From Pyronema omphalodes (lineage: Eukaryota; Ascomycota; Pezizomycetes; Pezizales; Pyronemataceae): DNA of 64,000 bases. Below, piece by piece: positions 54,930-64,000 of this stretch; the stretch's first letter is position 1; the number at the start of each line of letters is the position of its first letter. Location: the NCBI GenBank assembly GCA_024516155.1, contig JAJJXM010000030.1:310001-374000 (forward strand), in the 5' to 3' direction. The translations under genes were made by a program, and so were the position numbers. Under the pieces are notes generated by a model. It was given only the letters and a program-made list of their open reading frames with translations. It had not been told where the DNA came from and did not search any database.

Positions 54930-57900
54930 TGTGATAGTGATGTTGTTTTATGTGTGTTTCTGTGGATGTTGGAGATGAGATGATGGTTTTGTTAAAGTTA
55001 TTGTAATACTAATACGGCGAACAATGGTACCGCAAGATCAAGGAGGGTGGGTGACTTGTCGAATTACTTCGACTTGAATGATAGTTATAGCTACTGAAAG
55101 ATTCGCCGTTTTCGGGAAAATGCCAGGAAGCGCAGGGAATAGAAAGCTGTTGAAGCTTTATGTAGATTTCAAGCTAGTTACTCGAGGAGTCTCGTGTATT
55201 TAGCGGTTGCTGCGATATTCGCGGTTTATGGCGGAGTTTTGTGGGTTAATCCTATAAAGAAAGAGGATTATCGGGATAAGGGTCGGTTAGATTGTATACT
55301 ACCGACAGAAAAGTAGGGGAGCTGCGGTGCTTGATGAAGCTGAGGACTCTAGCGATGTCCAATCCCGGAGCTCGAGCTGTCGTTACGGTTGTGAACCTCG
55401 AGCTCTGCTTAACGGAGTGCGCTAACGAAGCTCGTAAATCGTAGTCGTTTGCCGACAACCAATAGAAGTAGTAGAAGCTCGAAGCTCAGTGGCACCTTGG
55501 TAACCTTAATTAGCGACACCGTGGGGAAGGTATGGGGCCAAGTACTCACAGTTAAGAGCTATCAAGAGAAGCTATATAAACCTTGAGTCGGAGGTCTCAC
55601 GAGTTAGGTTTTATTAGAAGCTCGTGGCAATACGTAAATGCTGAAAGGGTGAAGATATCTTCGAATAGTATCAGTCACCTTGCTAACGCTTGCTGTATAG
55701 GTGAGGTTCAGTACTGTTGTCGATATCGAATAGTCTGAAGTTGAAGCTGATGATTCCTTCTAACAGGAAGTCTTGCGTAATGTGCTGAATCTGCGTATTT
55801 GAGTTATATCAAGTGGAACACTGGAAGTCTTGAGAGTTGTGAAGGATGATAGTAGGTTAAGGTGCCTCCAGGCGATCGATCGCTTTAAATAATGACAAGG
55901 CTTCCTTTGCTCTAGCTGTTGCAACCTTTGAATCCGAGTGTCTTGCGAGGCTTGCGTAGAATTCGTGGAATTTTGGAAGGGAGTCATGGCTGCTGGGTCT
56001 GGAGCGTAGCTTTGCTCGGGCATTTAGAGTTGGGGATGAGGGGTGGGATAGGCCAGGCTGTGAAGGTCCGGGGCGGAAATATGAGCAGGCGCTGTGGGTA
56101 AAACATCGTATTCTGGAGTTCGTCGTGCATCATGGGGTTCTGGATAGAGGACAGGCGGTCTGGGGTTATGTGATAGTGGATTCTATTGAGACCAGGTGTC
56201 TGTGTTGCGGAGAAGAACTTATTGCGGTATCTGATATGTTCTGGAATGTGTCTCCAGCTGCAGTCATGGCAGGTAGTGCACTTCTGATGCAAACAGCCTA
56301 TCTTGAACCCAGAGCCCTGGATGATTACCGAGATTTTCTCTTCGTGGCTGAGGGTCTTCCAGATCTCGAGGATTACTCTTTGGCAGCTGATTTCTGACTA
56401 AACTTTCTTTTAGATATCAGTTGCATCGCTTTGGAATTCTGGCAAATTTTCCACTGATATTTTAAATGTTTTCTTCATTAATCTCAGTTCAGATTTCCAA
56501 ACACCTTTTAGCACGGGTGGGCGTTCAATGCATCCCATCATATGACTGTCTCATAGCGTTATTACCTTTGAATTCATCATCTTGATTCCGATATCTAGTC
56601 ATTCTTCGCTTATCTTGACACACCCACAAATTCTGAGGCGGCGTGGCGTCTAAACTCCTAAAGCCCACGCCGCACGATATGCACATACCCTCAGCACTAC
56701 GATCTATTACCGGGATATTCTTCTTTTCACTTCGCTTCTCTATTTCCACTGGATCTAAAAGAGTATAATTTATATATATCTTCTTCTACAGGCGTTTCTT
56801 TTACTTCACCGCCGATGATCCTCCTCCGCATTTCAAGTTTCCAACATTACTTCCGATCATTCCGAGAGTCAAAAACACCCAACACCAGATCGATCATTCA
56901 TTGCGGTTCCAAGAAACTCCGTCTTTACTTAAACAACTAGTTGCTAATCCCCGCAGACATCACCACTTGTAGCGGTTCCAGGATGTTACTTCCTGTATTC
57001 CATTGTGTGTACATACCAAGATTCAATACACCGGAATGCCATTTTCTGCCGCACCATTCCGAACTTGAATACACAAACACACATAATCTGCTCAGTCTCT
57101 CAGTCTCTCTGACATCAACTAACTTTACACCAGAAATTTCACCACGGTCCACCAGCTTATCACGCCTACTTCTCGAAGTGAGAAAATACGGTCTCGCGTC
57201 ACCGAAAATCACTTCACCTAGGCGACCGGAAGAAGATAAAAGAAGTGACGTATGATGTCTAGCCAATCTATCCAGCTAACGGCATATAGAGGGAAGTCAG
57301 GCACATGAAAAAAACACACGCGGCATGGAATACGACCCACAAATCATTCTCGGTTGCTAGAAACCTTAGGTAGACAGCTGAAATCATCAAGCCGGTAATC
57401 CCTTCTCCTTCCCCCGGAGGTTATATAAGATCGTTATCTCATTCCGATTACCTTCAGGTTCGAACGCAGTCTAATACAAATATATATCGCTTTAATTAAA
57501 TTTCTAACGTTTCACTTAGCTACTCTTCCCCGAAGCATACTCACGAGCTATGACGACGACCTTTCCCTTCCGTCATCTCAGCGGTAAACAAAGACGTTAG
57601 ATGGCTGGAGTACACGTATGATAGTTACCACGGTAGACATCTCGAGAATTTCATCAAGACTACATATGAGCATTCGAAATTTCTTCTACTCCCACGGGTC
57701 ACGCGTGAGGGAATAACGACAGAGGATGTCGTAGTATAGCCCACCTGGGTGTTAGACACAGAGGTAGTCTACATTAAGGAGACTACGGAATCTGCAGGCA
57801 TTCTGATCGTAGCATCGACAGACCGATGGATTTACGCGCATGACGTGAACAGAACCATGGGAAGACAGGGATCGCCATGGTCCGCCCGGTCCGGTCCCAG

Positions 57901-59381
57901 ATGTTGACTGGGCCAAAAAACCATTTGCGGTTTAATCTTGTAGGATCATGACCGGTAGTTTTTGAGGCAGCATGGACCGGGCGGACCACAGGTGACTATG
58001 GGTGACCATGAACTGTGTCATGAGCGGTCACTCGAAAGACCGTTTTTTACTACAGCCTATGATATTTTGCTTAGAAAATTCTGATGCATTACAATAGTAA
58101 AAGCCAGCTATAGGTTATTCTTGTAAGTTGAAGATGAAATGTAAAGAGAACTCGATAGACGAAATATTTATACCGGAGCCGTACTTTGCTAAGCAACGTG
58201 AGTGACATCATATGACTGTAGGGAGTCAAATTATTTTATGGTGGGGCGTGCACCTGCGATGGGGTGTAAAAGTTTCACTAAAGTAGAGTATGAGAACTCA
58301 CTTGCTATGATGTTGAAAATGTCCCCGCCGCGGCCCATAGTATCTGGCAAACTTTAACCAAACCGGCACTGTAATACTGGGACGATAGCTTACGCAGAAA
58401 CCCACGGTCTTGTCGCCACCTGCGGTTTTATCCAGTCCTTTTAGTTTTTCGGACGGGACCAGACCATATAGCGGCCGTCTTCTGAGTTGCAGACGGGACT
58501 GGACGACCATAGTAGTCCCGTCCGGTCCGCCGTCTTGGACGGACCGTGGTGAGCTTTGTGAGAAGAGGTACTGTGTATTAGCTGTAGATGTAAGAGGAGG
58601 AGATGGCTGAATCACTCCAACGCAACCTCTAAAGCATGCGTCATGATGTAGAATACATATTTCTCATTTTCTTTGGTTTGTATAATAAACCCATTAGTGT
58701 TATCCTCAGTACAGAAAGAGATGGGCATGGTGAAAAATGTTTTCGGGGCTTCTGTTTTATTTTGCATCACAGCCGGGGCCATGACAATATGAATGTGGAT
58801 AGATGGGAACTTCGAGGTCTCATTGTATCCGAACCCTGTGGAACACTGCACTGGATACTGTTCCGTACAGTAAACCCTTTCTATAACGATCTATTGACAC
58901 CAGATAAGCATAGTTTTGTATTTACTAAATTTAACTTCAAATCATACGCTGACCAGAGTTTTACATATACAGACAATATCCCTACGTAGAGCAAGGCTTT
59001 TTACGAGTGATTACCTGTGATGAGTATCTCTGGAGTCTGGGGTTGGGGCGGAGTGTACATTTCTCAACTTTCACATCATTCTAAATATCAAAAGCTCATG
59101 ATTCTATATTTATATAATTCTATTCAATATTACACAGGAGTATATTCTACACAGCCATAAGGAAATCCTACTACGTACCGCGGCTACAACATGCTTTTTG
59201 CTGCCCTAAAGCAGCGTCTACACAAGCTTCTCTATTTGGTCTGCAGAGCCAGATGATTTCTGGTCTAGGTCCTTTGAATACAGCCGGTCATCCCTCAAGT
59301 ATACTGAGGTAAACTAGACAAAGACAAGCGGGAGCACAAGTCAGATTCTGCCTTCTCATCTTCTTCTCCTCCCTCTTGGGT
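54930..59381. other. Gene-free 4.4-kb stretch with upstream duplication and GC hairpins
   Basis: The first 285 bp (to about 55215) are the upstream region duplicated at 60.25-60.53 kb. Opposing short frames at 55.76-56.4 kb (for example 56125-56397 plus with CLCCGEELI, and 56292-55984 minus) have coding-like texture, but I cannot choose a strand. A perfect 15-bp inverted repeat (57878-57892 / 57974-57988) and similar GC-rich palindromes near 58455-58556 stand out. No gene is supported. Confidence 0.5.
57878..57988. repeat. GC-rich inverted repeat, 15-bp arms
   Basis: Arms TGGTCCGCCCGGTCC and GGACCGGGCGGACCA are perfect complements 81 bp apart. Related words (GGACGGGAC / GTCCCGTCC, CGGTCCG / CGGACCG) form nested palindromes at 58455-58556. 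It may be a tiny foldback element or the two ends of a roughly 680-bp non-autonomous transposon. No target duplication is evident. Confidence 0.6.
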
Positions 59382-59690
59382 CTATCTCTTTCTCTCTTCC
59401 TCTCCTTTCCTCTTTCTGTTAAGGACCGAGTTAACCTTCCCCACTGTCTTCTCAACCTTCTTTGCGGGCTTCTTTTTGGCCAGCTTGAGCGGATTATATT
59501 TCTCGCTCCCCCTCTCATTCCGAACAACATCCCATCCTACTTCCGAATCATCCGAGGGGACCCACAATGCGTCGTCTTCGCCATTGCTTGCTCACCCACA
59601 GGACGGGATATCGGGTTTCTCTGTCTTAGTCTAGGCGATTCAGTCTGCTTCGAAACGGCTCCAAGGCTAGCATTCCAGAAACGCGAGGCG
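59382..59690 (-). pseudogene. Decayed copy of the 54-kb hypothetical gene
   Basis: Minus-strand sequence matches the gene at 54252-54929 through the block WDVVRNERGSEKYNPLKLAKKK and the following Lys-rich segment (KVEKTVGKVN...NRKRK), and more weakly upstream (SLGAVSKQTESPRLRQRNPI versus SLGSVSNHHETPGLRRRDPI). The acidic block is lost with a frame change, the frame stops early (59382), and the conserved C-terminal tail is missing. The 5' part is displaced by a 241-bp tandem duplication. I infer a pseudogene. Confidence 0.8.
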
Positions 59691-59780
59691 AAGTATCACA
59701 GAATGTACATAGAACACAGGTCCTTAGTAGGATATAGATGTATGTCAACCATGGATTGATGCTGAAACTGCGTGCACTTC

Positions 59781-60243
59781 ATGTAAATCACGACAGAACC
59801 GACCAGAATAGGCTGGTTCGGATTCTTCTTCGGGACAACAATAGTGAATCGCTTATTGTAGTCGCATTCGTTATCGGGATTAAACATTCCGACGCAGCAT
59901 TTATTCTCGTCCAATTCCGATCTTGTTCTTCCAAAGTTGGATAACAGGGCCACAAAACCAAGGCACACAGAAGGTTTAGCCCAGCCGTTGTTTCGATCTG
60001 GAAACAGGGTGGGGTGATGCCGAGACTATCACGACAAAACCAACCAGAATAGGCTGGTTCGGACCCTTCTTCGAGACCACAATAGTGAATCGCTTATTGT
60101 AGTCACATTCATTGTCGGGATTAAACATTCCGACGCAGCATTTATTCTCGTCCAATTCCGATCTTGTTCTTCCATGGTTGGATAAAAGGGAAATAAAACT
60201 GAGACAAACAGAAGACCGAGCCTTGGATTTTATCTATCCGGAA
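59781..60243. repeat. Tandem duplication of a 241-bp unit
   Basis: Two copies (about 59781-60002 and 60022-60243), roughly 90 percent identical, each encoding on the minus strand TRSELDENKCCVGMFNPDNECDYNKRFTIVV. The unit starts with the same N-terminal words as the 54-kb gene (FPDRNNGWAKPS versus VPNRNNTWPKPC), then diverges into an unrelated Cys-containing segment. Several differences between the copies are synonymous in that frame (GAT/GAC, AAC/AAT, TGC/TGT, GTT/GTG). Confidence 0.85.
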
Positions 60244-60249
60244 ACACGG

Positions 60250-60530
60250 TAATAGTGGCGTCGTGTGTGTGTGTTTATGCCAGTGTAGGAGATGACTGTT
60301 GTTAAGGTTGTCGTAACACTGTGAACATTGGTACCGCCAGGTAAGGAGGGCGGGCCACCTGTCGAATTACTTCGACTTGAATGATAGTTATGACGAAAAG
60401 TTTCGCCGTTTTTGGCAAGGCGAGGGAGAGCAGGCAATAGAAAGCTGTTGAAGCTTTATGCAGATGTCAAGTAGTTACTTGAGGACTCTCGTGTATGTGG
60501 CGGTTGCCGAGGTATTCGCAATTATTGTCG
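60250..60530. repeat. Segmental duplicate of 54.95-55.21 kb
   Basis: Long shared words, such as CTGTCGAATTACTTCGACTT and AATAGAAAGCTGTTGAAGCT, occur in the same order and orientation upstream of the 54-kb gene and upstream of its decayed copy. The whole locus (gene plus promoter) was therefore duplicated about 5 kb apart. Confidence 0.9.
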
Positions 60531-62803
60531 AGAGAAAATGGATAGTGTGCCGCAAGGGTTATTTTTTTAACCGAAGTCAATTTAATTTTTGATCCAGATG
60601 GATTTAGTTTCATTGTATTCGCAGTCGAATATCCCATGGTTGGGTTTAACTAGGCTTTGTCTTGACGGGATAGCGCATGTTGAAGTTTCTGAGCGTATGG
60701 TGTGTTCAAAGCAACGCATAGAAGTAGATGTAGCGCTGATTGATTTCTTCAGTCTTCTTCTGATTCTGCGTTCGGAAATTTTCCAAGACACAACTTGACC
60801 AGAGTGGCAGTTCGGTTGTAGTGGATCCAGAAGCAGGGTGATAACGAACGGAATAGGCCAGAAGGCTTTTGTTGTTGCGGGAGTCGATTGCACGTGATGG
60901 GTAAAACACAACGTTTGAATTATCCCATGAACTATTTTAACCAGTCAGCGAATCCATTTTGTAGTTTCATCAGCGTTATATTGAGATCATGACTTACCAT
61001 TGACCAGCTCGGCCTGTCTCATCTGGAACACCTCATATTCAAGTATCCACAGTTCTTGTAACCCGTGTGAGTGAAATCTGCGGAGAACATGTTCATCAGT
61101 CGTGAACTAACCATGGGCTCAACAGGAAACTCACCTACGGGGTCTCCTTACTGTGTTGATGAGCTAGTGTGAAGCAAAAGAATACCGAGCGAGAGGTTCT
61201 GATACCACAGCTAATGATTGAAGTGGTACTGGTCTTTTTTGAAGTTGAAATAATGCCGCTGTGGGGGCAACTAGGTTTCTAGTCGGCTGCTCATGATGCT
61301 AAGCGACTGATGATCGTGTCCAGAAAAAAGGAAAAGAGCGCGAAGAATAGCTATCCAGCACTGACTAGGTTGATCCATAAGGACCGTGAGTTGATAGAAG
61401 CAGTTATATGAGACGTTCGTGCTAAAGTGAGTGTAGAAGCTGTGTAGAAGCTGTGTGCAGGTGTTCGTGAATGAGTGGGAGAGAAGTGTAGGAGCCGGAG
61501 CAGGAGTAGGAGTTTATAAAGCTGGGGAAAGACGCAGAGCTAATTTTGAATTAACACTGATGGCTAGCGCCTTGGCATTTCGTCATGAACGTTCAAAGGG
61601 TTAGCGTCATATAATTTACAGTCATTCATGGTGGTCGATTCAGGCTTAGCGCCTTTTTAGGATTCAAAGCGAAGGTTGTTACAGGCCTTCATGCATCACG
61701 ACTCGGGGCTTGGCGATGATATCTCTGAGCCCATACCAGGCATATTAGAATCTAAATTACAGGGGCAGCAGCAAGAAGAAGGCGAATATGAAGACAGCAA
61801 GTCTGAGAAGACAAGATAGTTCGTCTAGTCAAGTGCGGCGATCACCAGAGTTACACCTCCTCATTAGAATGAGTCCTAAGATCAAGATTCTGTCTCAAGC
61901 AATAGAGTGCTATGTGAATCGATAGGGCATAAAACTGACTTCATATAGAATATCTGCTCCATATATCCACCGTAACACCATAGCCTACAGACTAATGTTC
62001 TTCGCATCAACGATTTTTCAGACGTCAAAATGCCCTTAATACCCGTCATCGCAACCATTAAATTAGGAAAATACCAGCAAAGAACCTTCGAACAATCAGA
62101 CGATCCCTCCATAGCGAATACATACAACCCGGAGACCTTCTACCGCTAGAATAATAAATGGACAACGAAATAACAAGGAAGAAGCTGTTAACAAAGCCAG
62201 ATTTATGCGGCCAACGTTATCAGTCACTCGTTAGTTATACAATTCTGGCCGTGTTTTATTGGCTGGAAATTACCAGACCTTAATGCTGTTAGTAATTTTT
62301 AGACCCTGAAAGCCAGATTTCTATGATCTTTCTGGACTGGCGTGATAGACTTGGGAGCTCCACAGATAATGCTCTTGACTTCAAAATATATCTTATTGTT
62401 CTCAATTGTTAATCTCTACGGACTCTGGAAGAAACGGCTCATTATCTTCGCTAACTTGATGAGTTTCAATGACAATATGGTGGTCAATATTGGGGGAAGG
62501 TGGTCTGCCAAACTTTCGTCTACCGTGTCCCCAGCGACGTCCTCAAGCATGTCCTCAATCTGGTTCTCAACCACCCCAAAATACCATTTGTTATATCCTC
62601 AGAATCAAGAGGGTATCTAGAACTAATTAAAGGCCGAATCCCAAGCATTTTCCATTCGGTGATAATCAACCAGATCTGTCGACAGCCCCTTAAGCGTTCC
62701 AAATTCACAACCCCATTACGCGAGTGATTACGCATGACCACGCGACCCAGCCAAGCTACTGCAACCCCGACCTTCGCGTCACACGCGCACGACCACGACA
62801 ACC
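60531..62803. other. Gene-free 2.3-kb stretch
   Basis: No gene I can support. The frame 60911-60582 (minus) may correspond loosely to sequence at 56.0-56.3 kb (AFWPIPFVI versus AWPIPPLI), which would extend the duplication, but the match is too short to call. A GTAGAAGCTGTGTAGAAGCTGTG repeat lies at about 61433-61455. Confidence 0.5.
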
Positions 62804-63450
62804 ATGAGCTACTACGACATAGACGCGATTCTAACCGACTCACAAGTACATCTCAATTCCCAATTTCCATGCATCCACCTATCTAACAACTCCAGAAAGT
62901 CCCCTGTACCTTCGAAGTCGATGTTCCCGGTCTCGGCTACCTAGAATCCTCCTCTGCATCTCCCGACATCAAAGCCGGAACTCGTATCCAGCTACCACTA
63001 TGGTTAGCTGAGATGCTTGCTGTCTCTCAGAGACTTGGAACACTGGAAAATGTTATCTCGCTCGATATTCCGGAGGCATTGGCTCCTAGGGTACAGAACG
63101 CGTTGAAGGCGGATCCTAAGACGGTGGAGTTGAGGTCATTGGCTACGCACTTCTATGGGCTGGGGGAAAGAGTTTTGGGACTCTTTGAGGAGGAGGAATT
63201 GTGTGATGTGCTGATTAATACTTATAAACAACGCACTGCGGAGATTTCGGATTTGGCGCATAATCCACAGGGCGCTCTGGGAGGTGATGCAGGCGCGTTT
63301 TTGAGGGGACTGGATGAGGAGGAGAGACAATGTAGGTTGCTTATTGATGGATCAAGAGGTTTGTTGGCTGATTTTGGCTTAGTGTTCCGAATTGCCCATG
63401 ATAGCTACAAAGATATGAAGGCGTTTATGGGCGAAAAAACACGGAAGTAA
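62804..63450 (+). CDS. psf3: GINS complex subunit Psf3
   Basis: Two exons, 62804-62845 and 62896-63450; 50-nt intron (GTACAT donor, CTAAC branch, CAG acceptor, phase 0); 198 residues. The first exon encodes MSYYDIDAILTDSQ, the invariant Psf3 start, and exon 2 continues KVPCTFEVDVPGLGYLE. LPLWLAEMLAV and the ALKADPKTVELRSLATHFYGLGERVL block follow, then the Phe/Glu-rich helix and FLRGLDEEERQ. GINS (Sld5, Psf1-3) joins Cdc45 and Mcm2-7 to form the replicative helicase. The length matches the family (about 190-210). The intron right after codon 14 is typical of small fungal genes with a tiny first exon. Confidence 0.96.
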
Positions 63451-64000
63451 GAAGAGTCGGTAATAGACTTCATGCTCTCCAAGGTTCGTTTGGATAAAAG
63501 ATGGCGTAAGGGCATGTGAAGGTTTTCAAATGGGAGAGCACATTGTTAAATTCTATGGGGGATATAGGTGGTGACACGGCATGCCGACTGTTGCGGATGA
63601 TAGTCACCAACAACCTGTCTTTGATTGTTTCAGCATACGGTAACTAGTTGTTAATATACTTTTCAGTTTTTTTTAAAAAAAACATCACGTAAATGCGTAT
63701 CCGGGACGAATTTTGAAATGTTTTTTTGCAATTTCCAAACATAATATTTCCGACTGAAGCACCCACCGGGCTGGCATATATGTGACACCCAGCGCGGTAG
63801 CAGGCCTCTTCATGAACCCTATTACTGTACTGATTAAGAGAAAATGACAATTGACAATATTCCTACTGCTTACGGCCGAGGGTTTAAGGCACCAAGGCAT
63901 CACTCTTAAACCCCCCCCCCCCCCCCCAATGGGTGGCTTCCCGGGGTGTCCGAGGAAAACTGCGAACCTTGAAATGGAAGAGTCTAACGTGAAATGAAGG
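63451..64000. other. Window end, no gene seen
   Basis: Psf3 3' region, an A/T run (63664-63682) and a poly(C) run of about 18 nt (63910-63927). Short minus-strand frames here are not convincing. Confidence 0.5.

Overview
The window reads as filamentous ascomycete nuclear DNA (Pezizomycotina). The class is a guess, with Leotiomycetes most likely. The evidence is eukaryotic single-copy genes interrupted by 48-200 nt introns. Most of these have CTAAC/CTAAT-type branch points 10-20 nt before the acceptor. There is also a Pol III tRNA gene, a Ty1/copia retrotransposon, a LINE remnant and many minisatellites. Nothing in it looks bacterial or organellar.

Layout. 1-15 kb is nearly gene-free: one small hypothetical gene near 1 kb and a decayed LINE 3' end at 13.8-14.2 kb. 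15.3-22.2 kb is a repeat island. A complete 5,222-bp Ty1/copia element (minus strand, two identical 170-bp LTRs, CATTA target duplications) sits inside a 9-bp minisatellite, followed by five more unrelated minisatellites. 22.8-32 kb is a conserved gene cluster: an acyl-protein thioesterase-like hydrolase (three exons), a Rho4-type GTPase divergent from BCP1, and a PPIL3-like cyclophilin. 32.8-41.5 kb holds a low-complexity hypothetical protein, an MCH1-like major-facilitator transporter and a TBF1-type telobox protein (TRFH plus Myb) in four exons. 43.9-49 kb has a small CxxC protein, tRNA-Arg(ACG) and a secreted, internally duplicated, Kex2-site, cysteine-rich protein. 49.58-50.10 kb is a non-autonomous inverted-repeat transposon with a 6-bp target duplication. 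50.25-53.66 kb encodes EME1, apparently spliced to an N-terminal CUE-like domain. 54-60.5 kb carries a hypothetical gene and its decayed, rearranged duplicate. 62.8-63.45 kb is the GINS subunit PSF3.

Functional themes are genome maintenance (TBF1, EME1, PSF3), polarity and protein lipidation (Rho4, thioesterase), and ribosome or spliceosome-associated chaperoning (BCP1, cyclophilin). The genes look independently transcribed.

The most unusual system is the copia element. It combines a primer site matching the anticodon arm of initiator tRNA-Met (half-tRNA priming), a gag/pol boundary that is a single in-frame UGA inside a small hairpin, and a retained, phase-consistent spliceosomal intron between integrase and reverse transcriptase. 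Next in interest are the CUE-EME1 junction, the 524-bp transposon, and a C-rich-to-G-rich polarity shared by most genes here. All exon coordinates were derived by hand from splice signals and protein continuity; no database search was run.
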